Source: HGM11525 sp036307445 (lineage in GTDB: Bacteria > Bacillota > Clostridia > UBA1381). From it: 64,000 bases of DNA. Positions 24,028 to 33,111 of this stretch are shown in pieces. The notes under the pieces were generated by a model, which searched no databases, was not told the DNA's origin, and worked only from the letters and a program-made list of their open reading frames with translations. Numbering within the stretch: position 1 is the first letter of the stretch; every line of letters starts with the position of its first letter. Where the stretch lies: contig JAXJXP010000033.1 of NCBI GenBank assembly GCA_036307445.1, positions 1-64,000 of the forward strand. The letters run 5' to 3'. The translations under genes and the position numbers were made by a program.

Positions 24028-26247
24028 ATGGCGAGAAAGAAAGAGCCGGAAAAAGAGAATAATTATGTGCCTGCCCCTATACAGGAGCAGCCGATTACAG
24101 AAACACTTGAAACTAACTATATGCCCTATGCGATGAGCGTAATAATATCCCGTGCGATTCCTGAGATTGATGGACTGAAGCCGTCACACAGAAAGCTTCT
24201 TTATACTATGTATAAGATGGGACTTCTGGGCGGAAAGCTTACTAAGTCTGCCAATATTGTAGGTCAGACGATGAAATTAAACCCTCACGGCGACCAGGCG
24301 ATTTATGCTACAATGGTACGTCTTACCGAGGGTAATCAGACACTTTTGTTGCCGCTCATAGAGTCAAAGGGTAACTTCGGTAAGCAGTATTCGAGGGATA
24401 TGGCTTATGCAGCGGCACGTTACACCGAGGCAAGATTAGCACCTGTGTGCAGTGAGCTTTTTACCGATATTAATAAGAATACAGTTAAGTTTGTAGACAG
24501 CTATGACGGCGAGATGCAGGAACCGACACTTTTGCCTGTGTCATTTCCGAACATTCTTGTAAACCCCAACCTCGGTATTGCGGTTGGTATGGCAAGTAAT
24601 ATCTGTTCGTTTAATCTTACCGAGGTCTGTAATGCTACAATCGCATACTTAAAGGACCCGAAAACAGATATTATGGAGCATATGCCTGCACCAGATTTTC
24701 CTTTGGGCGGTAATATTATATATGATGAAGCACAGATGCACGAAATTTACGAAACGGGCAGAGGCAGCTTCAAAATGCGTGCCGAGTACACGTATGATAA
24801 GAAGAACAACTGTATTGAAGTAACGGAGATTCCGTACTCAACGACTGTTGAGGCTATTATAGAAAAACTTTTGGAGCTTATAAAGGCTAATAAGCTTAAG
24901 GAAATATCCGATGTCCGTGATGAAACGGGACTCGAGGGCTTTAAGCTTACTATCGACTTAAAGAGAGGCACAAATCCCGATGATTTGATGCTCAAGCTCT
25001 TTAAGATGACACCGCTTGAGGACAGCTTTGGCTGTAACTTTAACGTGCTTATTGAAAATACCCCCAAGGTTTTGGGCGTAAGGGATATAATCGGCGAGTG
25101 GGTAGAGTTTCGAATGAGCTGCATCAAGAGAGGATTGCAGTACGATATTGATAAGAAGACCGAAAGACTTCATCTTTTGACGGGTCTTAAGAAGATACTT
25201 CTTGATATTGACAAAGCAGTTTCTATCATCCGCCACACCGAGCTTGAGGCAGATGTTGTGCCAAACTTGATGGTCGGCTTTGACATTGACAAAACTCAGG
25301 CTGAGTATGTGGCAGAGATTAAGCTCAGAAACTTAAACAGAGAGTATATTCTAAAACGTACCGATGATATTGAAAAGCTTATTGATGAGATAGATGAATT
25401 AAACCGTATTCTTTCGAGCGACAAGGCGGTTAAAAAGGTTATTTCAAAACAGCTTGAGGAGATTTCCAAGAAATACGGCAAGGAACGCAAATCCCGTCTT
25501 ATTAAGGGTGAAGAGATAGAGGTTTACGAAGAAAGTGCCAATATAGAGGATTATCCTGTTACGGTATTTGTTACAAAGGACGGTTATCTTAAGAAGGTTA
25601 CGCATCAGAGCCTTAAATTTACCACCTCGGAGCATAAGCTTAAAGAGGATGACGTTATCGTACAGACTGTTGAAACCACAAATAAGAGCGAAGTTTTGTT
25701 CTTTACAGATAAGTCAACCGTTTATAAAACTCGTCTTTATGATATTGACGATGGTAAGGTTGCGGCAATGGGTGAATATATGCCTCAGGTAATGGGCTTT
25801 GAAAATGATGAGAAGCCAGTATATGCCGTAATAACCGCTGATTACTCGGGTCATATGCTTTTTGCCTTTGAAAACGGCAAGATGGCACGAGTGCCGATTT
25901 CGGCGTATGCAACCAAAACCAACAGAAAACGTCTTATAAATGCATACTCTGATAAATCGCCGATAGTTTCAATTAATTATATTGCGGATGATACCGAGTT
26001 TGCGGCATTTACTGATAATAATAAGGCACTTGTGTTCAGCTCAGATAAAATTCCTGAAAAGACAACCAAGTCGACTCAGGGCGTTCAGGTGATGAAGATT
26101 ACCAAAAAGGGAGCAAAGATTGTGCGTGTTCTGCCTCTTGACAGGGCAGAGCTTGAAGACCCCGGACATTTTAGAACAAAGAATATACCGGCGGCAGGCT
26201 CATTCTTAAGGAAAGATGATGTACAGTTATCGCTTTTTGATAACTAA
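24028..26247 (+). CDS. parC: DNA topoisomerase IV subunit A (ParC)
   Basis: This 739-residue breakage-reunion subunit has the motifs PHGDQAIYATMVRL (quinolone-resistance region), the catalytic tyrosine in AARYTE, and an EILELRL-type coiled coil replaced here by EIKLRNLNREYI. A C-terminal beta-pinwheel (about 500-735) contains VFVTKDGYLKKV. I see no GyrA-box (QRRGGKG-like), which argues against gyrase. ATG 24028 and GTG 24022 share the AAGGGGG ribosome binding site (10 and 4 nt away); the ATG is preferred. It forms an operon with parE, and tagA follows 12 bp downstream. Confidence 0.92.
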   Translation: MARKKEPEKENNYVPAPIQEQPITETLETNYMPYAMSVIISRAIPEIDGLKPSHRKLLYTMYKMGLLGGKLTKSANIVGQTMKLNPHGDQAIYATMVRLTEGNQTLLLPLIESKGNFGKQYSRDMAYAAARYTEARLAPVCSELFTDINKNTVKFVDSYDGEMQEPTLLPVSFPNILVNPNLGIAVGMASNICSFNLTEVCNATIAYLKDPKTDIMEHMPAPDFPLGGNIIYDEAQMHEIYETGRGSFKMRAEYTYDKKNNCIEVTEIPYSTTVEAIIEKLLELIKANKLKEISDVRDETGLEGFKLTIDLKRGTNPDDLMLKLFKMTPLEDSFGCNFNVLIENTPKVLGVRDIIGEWVEFRMSCIKRGLQYDIDKKTERLHLLTGLKKILLDIDKAVSIIRHTELEADVVPNLMVGFDIDKTQAEYVAEIKLRNLNREYILKRTDDIEKLIDEIDELNRILSSDKAVKKVISKQLEEISKKYGKERKSRLIKGEEIEVYEESANIEDYPVTVFVTKDGYLKKVTHQSLKFTTSEHKLKEDDVIVQTVETTNKSEVLFFTDKSTVYKTRLYDIDDGKVAAMGEYMPQVMGFENDEKPVYAVITADYSGHMLFAFENGKMARVPISAYATKTNRKRLINAYSDKSPIVSINYIADDTEFAAFTDNNKALVFSSDKIPEKTTKSTQGVQVMKITKKGAKIVRVLPLDRAELEDPGHFRTKNIPAAGSFLRKDDVQLSLFDN

Positions 26248-26259
26248 GGGGGAGGATTT

Positions 26260-26994
26260 ATGGATACAGTAAATATCTTGGGTGCAAAAATCTCAATGAT
26301 GGGAATTGAAGAGTCGGTTGACTACATTATGGATATGATGCAGCAAAGTGGAAATCACGCGGTTTTCACGCCCAATTCGGAAATTGTGATGAATGCATAT
26401 AAGAATAAGGAGTTTTTAGACCTAATAAACGATGCTGATTTGTTGACGGCTGATGGAATAGGGCTCGTTTATGCGTCTAAAATCGTAGGCAAGCCTATTT
26501 ATGAGCGAGCGGCAGGGTGTGATATAGCAATGGAGCTTGTGGCTCGTATGGCACAAGAGGACAAAACACTATTCCTTTTTGGAAGCAAGCCCGGAACTGC
26601 CGAGAGAGCGGCTGATATCCTTATGGAAGAAAACCCGGGGTTGAAGGTAGTAGGTTGTAGAAACGGATACTTCAAACCTGAGGAAACGGAAGAAATTATA
26701 AGTGAAATAAACTCTTCGGGTGCTGATGTTCTTTGGGTATGTCTTGGTTCTCCTGCACAGGAAAAATGGATTATGGCGAATAAGGATAAGCTCTGGTGCA
26801 AGGTTATGATGGGACTTGGCGGCTCGCTGGATGCAATAACAGGCGATATGCCCCGTGCACCTGAGTGGTGGTGCAATCACGGCTTGGAGTGGCTCTATCG
26901 TCTTATGAAACAGCCGTCAAGAATTGGCAGAATGATGTCTCTGCCGAAATTCGGTCTTACAGTTCTTATTCATGGAAGAAAATTTCCGCAGTAA
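26260..26994 (+). CDS. tagA: WecG/TagA/CpsF-family glycosyltransferase (GT26)
   Basis: This 244-residue enzyme of family GT26 includes TagA, which adds N-acetylmannosamine to the lipid-linked GlcNAc of wall teichoic acid linkage units. Diagnostic segments are TPNSEIVMNAYKN, LLTADGIGLVYASK (catalytic Asp region), LGSPAQEKWI, GLGGSLDAITGDMPRAP and HGLEWLYRLMKQPSR. The C-terminal positively charged end probably touches the membrane. The acceptor polymer here is unknown. It is the third gene of the parE-parC-tagA-tmk-gltA run. Confidence 0.93.
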   Translation: MDTVNILGAKISMMGIEESVDYIMDMMQQSGNHAVFTPNSEIVMNAYKNKEFLDLINDADLLTADGIGLVYASKIVGKPIYERAAGCDIAMELVARMAQEDKTLFLFGSKPGTAERAADILMEENPGLKVVGCRNGYFKPEETEEIISEINSSGADVLWVCLGSPAQEKWIMANKDKLWCKVMMGLGGSLDAITGDMPRAPEWWCNHGLEWLYRLMKQPSRIGRMMSLPKFGLTVLIHGRKFPQ

Positions 26995-27007
26995 AGGGGA
27001 ATAATAA

Positions 27008-27682
27008 ATGGGAATACTTATTGCAGTTGAGGGTGTTGATGCAAGCGGTAAGCAGACGCAGACCGAGCTTTTGTATCAGCATCTTATAAATAAAGGTATT
27101 GATGTAAGACGTTTGTCATTTCCTGTATATGACAGCGACTCGTCAGCAGGTGTCAGGATGTACTTAAACGGCGAGCTGTCGGAAAGGGCGGAGGATATTA
27201 CGGCATATGCGGCATCCAGTCTTTTTGCGGCAGACAGATTTTTAAGCTTCAAAAGCGACTGGGGCAAGGATTACGAATCGGGCAGGTTGATACTTTGCGA
27301 CCGTTATGTCGGCTCTAATATGATTCATCAGGCTTGCAAGCTTGATGGCGGGGAGAAGGATAAATTCCTTGACTGGCTTGATGATTTTGAGTTTGGGATT
27401 TACTCTCTTCCGAAGCCTGATTTGACTCTTTTTCTTGATATGCCGCCCGAAATGGGCAGAAAGCTTATAGAGGCAAGGCGTAATAAGATAGATAATTCCG
27501 AGCAGCACGATATTCACGAGAGGGACAAGGCTTATCTTGAGAAAAGCTATTATAATGCTTGTGCAGTTGCTGATAAGTTTGGCTGGACAAGGATTCGCTG
27601 TGTAGATGGCGATAAGATAAGAGCGGTGGAAGATATTAGTCGGGAAATCTGTGCTATTGCTGACAATGTATTAAAGAATTAA
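27008..27682 (+). CDS. tmk: Thymidylate kinase (dTMP kinase)
   Basis: This 224-residue P-loop kinase converts dTMP to dTDP for DNA synthesis. The Walker A region is GVDASGKQTQ, where Gln replaces the usual Thr/Ser after Lys-Gly order, a feature of a longer clostridial branch. DRYVGSN carries the DR(Y/F) substrate motif, and the lid region includes EARRNKIDNSEQHDIHE. It is slightly longer than typical Tmk (about 205-215). A broader deoxynucleoside kinase role cannot be excluded. It starts 13 bp after tagA. Confidence 0.88.
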   Translation: MGILIAVEGVDASGKQTQTELLYQHLINKGIDVRRLSFPVYDSDSSAGVRMYLNGELSERAEDITAYAASSLFAADRFLSFKSDWGKDYESGRLILCDRYVGSNMIHQACKLDGGEKDKFLDWLDDFEFGIYSLPKPDLTLFLDMPPEMGRKLIEARRNKIDNSEQHDIHERDKAYLEKSYYNACAVADKFGWTRIRCVDGDKIRAVEDISREICAIADNVLKN

Positions 27683-27713
27683 GGGGAAAATAATTCGAAT
27701 ACGAGGTGCAACA

Positions 27714-29075
27714 ATGAGTGAATTTAACAAAACAAAAGATTTTATATCAGAGCAGGTAAAAAAGTGTGAAACCTGCGACAGAATACCTTTTGAGCTGTAT
27801 GAACAGTTTGATGTTAAGAGAGGTTTGAGAGACAAAAGCGGTGTAGGAGTCCGTGCAGGTCTTACGTCTATTTCTTCAATAGAAGCATACAAGGACGTAA
27901 ACGGAGAAAAGGTCCCCTGCGACGGAAAGCTTTGCTACCGTGGCTACAATGTGTTTGATATAGTAAATGATGCGAGAGCTGATGGCAGATTTATATTTGA
28001 AGAAACTGCTTATCTGCTTCTTTTTGGAGAGCTTCCGACTGATAAGCAGCTCGATGAGTTTAGAGGTGTGTTAGGTGGTATGCGTACCCTGCCGACTAAT
28101 TTCACAAGAGATGTTGTTATGAAAGCATCGAGCAAGGATATAATGAATACGCTTACAAGAAGTATCCTGACACTTGCATCCTATGACGATGATACAGAAA
28201 ATCTTGAAATAGAAAATGTGATGCGTCAGTGCCTTATGCTTATAAGTGTTTTGCCGATGCTTGCAGTTTACGGCTACCACGCATACAATCATTATGAGCT
28301 TGGAGAAAGTATGTACATTCACCGCCCTGACCCGAATTTGTCGACCGCGGAGAATATTTTGATGATGCTGCGTGATGACAAGGAATATACAGAGCTTGAG
28401 GCTAAGGTGCTTGATATGGCGTTGATGCTTCATATGGAGCACGGAGGTGGTAACAACTCGTCCTTTACAACTCACGTTGTATCGTCTGCAGGCTCTGATA
28501 CCTATTCGGTTATCGCTGCGGCACTTTGCTCTTTGAAGGGACCAAAGCACGGCGGTGCAAATATCAAGGTTGTCAATATGATAAAGGATTTGAAAAACAA
28601 TGTAAAGGATACAACCGATATTTCCGAACTGCGTAATTATATAGGAAAGCTTTTGGATAAGGAAGCCTTTGACAGAAGCGGTCTTGTTTACGGGATGGGA
28701 CACGCAGTATATTCTATATCCGACCCCAGGGCAATCATATTTAAAAGCTTTGCCGAGGAGCTTGCTAAAGAAAAAGGACAGTATGCCGACTTTGAACTTT
28801 ATGAGAATGTAGAAAAGCTTGCGGTGGAGGTTATTGCCGAAAAACGCCGTATCTACAAGGGTGTGAGTGCCAATGTGGACTTCTATTCGGGGCTTGTTTA
28901 CAGCATGCTTGGAATTCCTGATGAACTTTATACTCCGATGTTTGCAATCGCAAGAGTTGTTGGCTGGAGTGCGCACAGAATTGAGGAGCTCGTAAGCGGT
29001 GATAAGATTATCCGTCCTGCATATATGAGCATTTCATCGGACAAGAATTATAAGAATATGAAGGACAGAGATTAA
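27714..29075 (+). CDS. gltA: Citrate (or 2-methylcitrate) synthase
   Basis: This 453-residue enzyme condenses acetyl-CoA and oxaloacetate to citrate. Active-site regions include MEHGGGNNSSFTTHVV, GPKHGGANIKVV, YGMGHAVYSISDPRA and DFYSGLVYSMLGIP, which hold the catalytic His, His and Asp. The extra N-terminal 60 residues are typical of the clostridial form (about 450 aa). With a fermenter it probably serves glutamate synthesis (inference). GAGGTG precedes the ATG. No terminator is clear before the ribosomal promoter. Confidence 0.93.
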   Translation: MSEFNKTKDFISEQVKKCETCDRIPFELYEQFDVKRGLRDKSGVGVRAGLTSISSIEAYKDVNGEKVPCDGKLCYRGYNVFDIVNDARADGRFIFEETAYLLLFGELPTDKQLDEFRGVLGGMRTLPTNFTRDVVMKASSKDIMNTLTRSILTLASYDDDTENLEIENVMRQCLMLISVLPMLAVYGYHAYNHYELGESMYIHRPDPNLSTAENILMMLRDDKEYTELEAKVLDMALMLHMEHGGGNNSSFTTHVVSSAGSDTYSVIAAALCSLKGPKHGGANIKVVNMIKDLKNNVKDTTDISELRNYIGKLLDKEAFDRSGLVYGMGHAVYSISDPRAIIFKSFAEELAKEKGQYADFELYENVEKLAVEVIAEKRRIYKGVSANVDFYSGLVYSMLGIPDELYTPMFAIARVVGWSAHRIEELVSGDKIIRPAYMSISSDKNYKNMKDRD

Positions 29076-29160
29076 AAACTAATGTACAAATTGCACAAAT
29101 TTAATAAATGAATTTCTAAAACTTTGTAGAACTTTTTAGGGAAAAATATTAAAAAAAAGC

Positions 29161-29189
29161 TTGCAAATGCTTGATTTATACTGTATAAT
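29161..29189 (+). promoter_or_regulatory. Predicted main promoter of the S10 operon
   Basis: TTGCAA (29161-29166), a 17 bp spacer and TATAAT (29184-29189) lie 340 bp before rpsJ. Confidence 0.8.
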
Positions 29190-29195
29190 GGTAAT

Positions 29196-29528
29196 GTTGT
29201 GACATCTGGCAAACGATGAAGCGGGAGGTTGCGTACAGAGGTACGGTTTTTCCGTGGAGAATGTCCGATTCTTGAAACCGGGCGGCAGGTCGCATCTTAT
29301 TAGGAGAACAGGCATTTTGCGAGCTTTTTTGCGCATATCAGCGGTGTGCGTATATAGCTCAAAGTGCGCTCTTTTTCTAAAGGTGTGAGTACTCCCGGGA
29401 GGCTAAGTAGCTATCCGGGTTTTATTTTGGGAATGTTGGGAAACACCCGGCGGTGTTGTTAAGAACATCGCAGCTGTCGTGCAATTCGAGGTGTCACGAA
29501 AAGATAATTATTTACAGGAGGGAAAATC
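29196..29528 (+). promoter_or_regulatory. Long structured leader of the S10 operon
   Basis: About 330 nt are transcribed before rpsJ with no good protein gene inside. Hairpins visible include ACGGTTTTTCCGT, a GAGC/GCTC helix around 29332-29370, a terminator-like stem at 29394-29419 and AACACC/GGTGTT near 29444-29459. This suggests autogenous control by a ribosomal protein of the operon, but I cannot match it to a defined leader family. The 85 bp before the promoter show nothing. Confidence 0.6.
29394..29428 (+). terminator. Terminator-like hairpin in the S10 leader (possible attenuator)
   Basis: CCCGG (29394-29398) pairs with CCGGG (29415-29419), and inner GCTA pairs with TAGC. TTTTATTTT follows. 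It stands 100 nt upstream of rpsJ. Confidence 0.65.
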
Positions 29529-29843
29529 ATGGCAGCAACAAAGAAAATCAGAATCAAGCTTAAGGCTTATGACCACGCTGTTCTTGATCAGTCTGCAGAA
29601 AAGATTGTCGAGATTGCTAAGAGAACAGGTGCGAAGGTATCGGGACCTATCCCCCTACCGACAGACAAGGAGATTATCACAATCCTCCGTGCTGTTCATA
29701 AGTATAAGGATTCTCGTGAGCAGTTCGAAAGAAGAACTCACAAAAGACTTATTGATATCGTTGTCCCCGGCGCTAAGACAATGGAGGCATTGATAAAGCT
29801 TGACTTACCGGCTGGCGTTGAAATCGACGTAATCCAGAAGTAA
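29529..29843 (+). CDS. rpsJ: 30S ribosomal protein uS10
   Basis: This 104-residue protein is the first gene of the S10 operon. It is a component of the 30S head and, in known bacteria, the NusE partner of NusB in antitermination. The segments IRIKLKAYDH (about 8-17) and SGPIPLPT (about 38-45) with RTHKRLIDI are diagnostic. Its length equals the family norm. It follows a strong ACAGGAGGG site. A 103-bp gap with a GTTCCCG/CGGGAAC hairpin (29894-29919) separates it from rplC. Confidence 0.99.
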   Translation: MAATKKIRIKLKAYDHAVLDQSAEKIVEIAKRTGAKVSGPIPLPTDKEIITILRAVHKYKDSREQFERRTHKRLIDIVVPGAKTMEALIKLDLPAGVEIDVIQK

Positions 29844-29946
29844 GCTCAGGAAAACTCGCAGTAGGCGCTTTTGGTGTCTATGATGCAGGTCAAGTTCCCG
29901 TACCGCTTTTTGCGGGAACCAATAACTGTAAGAAAGGATGAAAGTT

Positions 29947-30576
29947 ATGAAAAAAGCGATTTTGGGCACAAAAGTTGGTATGACACAGCTTTTTGCCGAG
30001 GACGGCAAGGTAATCCCCGTAACCGTTATTCAGGCAGGACCCTGCACAGTGGTTCAGAAGAAGACGGTTGATAACGAAGGTTACGACGCTGTTGTAGTAG
30101 GCTTCGGTGAGGTTCGTGAAAAGTCCCTCAACAAGCCGCAGAAGGGCACATTTGCGAAAGCAGATGTAGCTGCAAAGAAATATTTGAGAGAGTTCAGACT
30201 GGATGACATTTCCTCACTGAACGTTGCAGACGAGATTAAGGCAGACGTTTTTGAAGCGGGCGAGAAAGTCGACGTTTCAGGCATCTCCAAGGGTAAAGGC
30301 TTTGCCGGCCCGATGAAGAGATGGGGTCTTCACAGAGGACCGATGTCCCACGGTTCAGGATACCACAGAGGTTCCGGTTCAATGGGCGCTTGCTCAAATC
30401 CCGGTCGTGTAATGAAGGGTAAGAAGCTCCCCGGTCATATGGGCGTTGTTAAGGTAACAGTACAGAACCTTGAGATTGTTAAGGTTGATGCTGAGGCAGG
30501 ATTAATTCTTGTCAAGGGCGCAATCCCTGGCAACAAGGGCGGTCTTGTTACTGTAAGAAACAGCGTTAAGGCATAA
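29947..30576 (+). CDS. rplC: 50S ribosomal protein uL3
   Basis: This 209-residue protein is a primary 23S rRNA binder near the peptidyl transferase centre. The N-terminus KKAILGTKVGMTQLF and the later GSMGACSNPGRVMKGKKLPGHMG core (in parts) are diagnostic. ATG 29947 is preferred over the in-frame ATG at 29938, because AAAGGA (29933-29938) would overlap that upstream codon and is properly spaced for 29947. It belongs to the S10 cluster between rpsJ and rplD. Confidence 0.98.
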   Translation: MKKAILGTKVGMTQLFAEDGKVIPVTVIQAGPCTVVQKKTVDNEGYDAVVVGFGEVREKSLNKPQKGTFAKADVAAKKYLREFRLDDISSLNVADEIKADVFEAGEKVDVSGISKGKGFAGPMKRWGLHRGPMSHGSGYHRGSGSMGACSNPGRVMKGKKLPGHMGVVKVTVQNLEIVKVDAEAGLILVKGAIPGNKGGLVTVRNSVKA

Positions 30577-30607
30577 CGGGCGTTCTTAAGAAAGGAGGAA
30601 ACTGATT

Positions 30608-31231
30608 ATGGCAACATTAGCTGTATATAATATGGAAGGCGCAAAGATTGGTTCTATGGAAGCATCAGATAGCATCTTCGCGGCTGAAATAAATAAAGCG
30701 GTTTTGCACTCGGTAGTTGTTAACTATCTTGCAAACCAGAGACAGGGCACACAGAACACCAAGACCCGTACAGAAGTAGCCGGCGGCGGAATTAAGCCGT
30801 GGAGACAGAAGGGTACAGGTCGTGCAAGACAGGGTTCAATCCGTGCTCCGCAGTGGACAGGCGGTGGAGTTGCTCTCGGTCCTAAGCCCAGAGACTACCG
30901 TTACAGCCTCAACAAGAAGGTAAAGAAGATTGCTCTTAAATCTGCTCTTGCCGCAAAATATGAGGCATATGAAATTTTCGTAGTAGAGGACCTCAAGGTT
31001 GAGGAAATCAAGACTGCAACAATCGCAAAGCTCTTAAAGGGTCTTGAGATTGATACAAAAGCACTTATCGTAACAGCTGAATGCGATGAGAAGGTATATA
31101 AGTCAGCAAGAAACATCAAGGGCGTTACCCCGACATTTGTGGGTGTCCTTAACACATACGAAATCCTTAAGCACAACAAGCTCGTGCTTGCTAAGGATGC
31201 AGTAGCTAAGATTGAGGAGGTGCTTGCATAA
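30608..31231 (+). CDS. rplD: 50S ribosomal protein uL4
   Basis: This 207-residue protein lines the exit tunnel through its extended loop (KGTGRARQGSIRAPQW, about 67-82). In gamma-proteobacteria it is the autogenous repressor of this operon; whether it acts on the leader seen here is open. AAAGGAGG precedes the ATG. Its stop shares one base with the rplW start (TAATG), indicating translational coupling. Confidence 0.99.
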   Translation: MATLAVYNMEGAKIGSMEASDSIFAAEINKAVLHSVVVNYLANQRQGTQNTKTRTEVAGGGIKPWRQKGTGRARQGSIRAPQWTGGGVALGPKPRDYRYSLNKKVKKIALKSALAAKYEAYEIFVVEDLKVEEIKTATIAKLLKGLEIDTKALIVTAECDEKVYKSARNIKGVTPTFVGVLNTYEILKHNKLVLAKDAVAKIEEVLA

Positions 31232-31536
31232 TGAAGTTCGCACACGACGTTATCAGAAGACCGATCATCTCCGAGCGCAGTATGGAAACTGTTGTTGATA
31301 AAGCAGGCAACGAAATCAAGAAGTACACATTCGAGGTTGCTCTTAAAGCCAACAAGGTTGAAATTAAGAAGGCAGTTGAAGAAGTGTTCGGCGTGAAGGT
31401 TGCAGCAGTCAACACAATGCGCGTAAACGGCAAGGAAAAGAGAATGGGAAGATTTGTTGGCAAGACTCCCGATTGGAAAAAAGCAATCGTTACACTTGCC
31501 GCTGACTCCAAAGCAATCGAATTCTTTGAGATGTAA
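31231..31536 (+). CDS. rplW: 50S ribosomal protein uL23
   Basis: This 101-residue protein sits at the tunnel exit and is the known docking site for trigger factor and SRP. DVIRRPIISERSM at the N-terminus and the loop MRVNGKEKRMGRF are typical. It overlaps rplD by one base and has GAGGTG inside the end of rplD as its ribosome binding site. Confidence 0.99.
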   Translation: MKFAHDVIRRPIISERSMETVVDKAGNEIKKYTFEVALKANKVEIKKAVEEVFGVKVAAVNTMRVNGKEKRMGRFVGKTPDWKKAIVTLAADSKAIEFFEM

Positions 31537-31557
31537 TAGAATAAGGAGGATAACGAC

Positions 31558-32391
31558 ATGGCTATCAAAAAGTATAAGCCGACCTCTCCTGCAAGAAGAT
31601 TTATGACCGTTTCGGACTTCTCCGAAATCACAAAGTTTGAGCCGGAGCGTTCACTTCTGGCTACCAAGAAAAAGAATGCAGGTAGAAACTCATACGGCAG
31701 AATTACCGTTCGTCATCGCGGCGGCGGCAACAGAAAGAAATACAGAATTATTGATTTCAAGAGAAACAAGGATGGAATGAATGCAACTGTTATCGGTATC
31801 GAGTACGATCCGAACAGAACAGCAAATATCGCTCTTCTCCAGTATGAAGACGGTACTAAGGCATACATCATCGCTCCGCTTGGTCTTACAGACGGTGACG
31901 TTGTAGTATCAGGCGAAGGCGCAGATATCAAGCCGGGTAATGCATTGTTCCTTAAGGATATCCCCGTAGGTACTCTTATCCACAACATCGAGCTTTACCC
32001 CGGTAAGGGCGGTCAGCTCGTACGTTCAGCAGGAAGCTCAGCTCAGCTTATGGCTAAAGAGGGCGACTATGCTCAGGTAAGACTTCCCTCCGGCGAAGTA
32101 AGAATGGTTAGACTTAACTGTAAGGCTACAATCGGCGTAATCGGAAACCAACAGCATGAGAACGTTTCTATCGGTAAAGCAGGTAGAAAACGTCATATGG
32201 GTTGGAGACCTACTGTTCGAGGCGTAGTTATGAACCCGAACGATCACCCGCACGGTGGTGGTGAAGGTAAATCTCCTATCGGACGTGCAGCTCCTGTTAC
32301 TCCGTGGGGTAAGCCGGCTCTCGGTCTTAAGACCAGAAAGCATAAGAACAGAACAGATAAGTTCATTGTTAAGAGAAGAAACGCGAAATAA
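31558..32391 (+). CDS. rplB: 50S ribosomal protein uL2
   Basis: This 277-residue protein is needed for subunit association and peptidyl transferase. The C-terminal GVVMNPNDHPHGGGEG motif (about 222-237), with the key His, is intact. N-terminal KKYKPTSPARRFMTV is typical. AAGGAGG lies 8 nt before the ATG. The standard position between rplW and rpsS is kept. Confidence 0.99.
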   Translation: MAIKKYKPTSPARRFMTVSDFSEITKFEPERSLLATKKKNAGRNSYGRITVRHRGGGNRKKYRIIDFKRNKDGMNATVIGIEYDPNRTANIALLQYEDGTKAYIIAPLGLTDGDVVVSGEGADIKPGNALFLKDIPVGTLIHNIELYPGKGGQLVRSAGSSAQLMAKEGDYAQVRLPSGEVRMVRLNCKATIGVIGNQQHENVSIGKAGRKRHMGWRPTVRGVVMNPNDHPHGGGEGKSPIGRAAPVTPWGKPALGLKTRKHKNRTDKFIVKRRNAK

Positions 32392-32433
32392 TTACGCGTG
32401 ATACGAAATCCTAAATAAAGGAGGAACATTCAA

Positions 32434-32706
32434 ATGGGTAGATCACTTAAAAAAGGCCCCTTTGTCGAAGAGCGTCTTATGAAGAGAATAGACGCAATGA
32501 ACGCGGCAAACGAGAAAAAGGTAGTTAAGACCTGGTCAAGAGCTTCTACAATCTTCCCTGAGATGGTAGGTCATACTATCGCCGTTCACGACGGCAGAAA
32601 GCATGTGCCCGTATTCATCAGCGAGGATATGGTAGGCCACAGACTCGGCGAATTCGCTCCGACAAGAACCTACAAGGGTCATGCAGGCGCAAAAACATCT
32701 AGATAA
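32434..32706 (+). CDS. rpsS: 30S ribosomal protein uS19
   Basis: This 90-residue head protein contacts uS13 and the A-site region. GRSLKKGPFVEERLM and the C-terminal LGEFAPTRTYKGH are diagnostic. Its length is standard. AAAGGAGG precedes it. Confidence 0.99.
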   Translation: MGRSLKKGPFVEERLMKRIDAMNAANEKKVVKTWSRASTIFPEMVGHTIAVHDGRKHVPVFISEDMVGHRLGEFAPTRTYKGHAGAKTSR

Positions 32707-32751
32707 TATACCTTATATATTTTCCTAATTCTGAAAGGAGGAAATCCGACA

Positions 32752-33087
32752 ATGGAAGCAAGAGCTGTTGTTAAATATGCTCGCATTTCACCGCGTAAGG
32801 TAAAGATTGTACTTGACCTTATCAGAAATAAGCCTGCCGGCGTTGCTATGGGTATCATCAAGAACACCCCGAAGGCAGCAAGCGAGTATCTTGAAAAGCT
32901 GTTGAAATCTGCAATCGCAAATGCAGAGAACAACCATAATATGGATGTAAACAAATTATATGTAGCAGAGTGTTACGCATCACAGGGTCCTGTTCTTAAG
33001 AGAGTTCAGCCCCGTGCACAGGGCAGAGCGTTCAGAATCTTGAAGAGAACCAGCCACATCACTCTGGTATTGAAGGAAAAAGAATAA
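32752..33087 (+). CDS. rplV: 50S ribosomal protein uL22
   Basis: This 111-residue protein touches all domains of 23S rRNA, and its beta-hairpin lines the exit tunnel near the macrolide site. ISPRKVKIVLDLIRNK (about 12-27) and the hairpin GPVLKRVQPRAQGRAF are visible without an obvious resistance-type insertion. GAAAGGAGG precedes the ATG. Confidence 0.99.
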   Translation: MEARAVVKYARISPRKVKIVLDLIRNKPAGVAMGIIKNTPKAASEYLEKLLKSAIANAENNHNMDVNKLYVAECYASQGPVLKRVQPRAQGRAFRILKRTSHITLVLKEKE

Positions 33088-33111
33088 TTGAGAAAAGGAG
33101 GTTAAATTCCT

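Noticed and set aside
21984..26247. Gyrase (gyrB/gyrA) instead of topoisomerase IV
   Set aside because: The A subunit lacks a visible GyrA box and the pair is next to tagA/tmk, not recF/dnaN; topoisomerase IV fits better, although the labels are mixed in Clostridia.
28071..28976. 301-codon frame antisense to citrate synthase
   Set aside because: It is a shadow of a well-supported gene; the composition is Cys/His/Arg-rich without family features.
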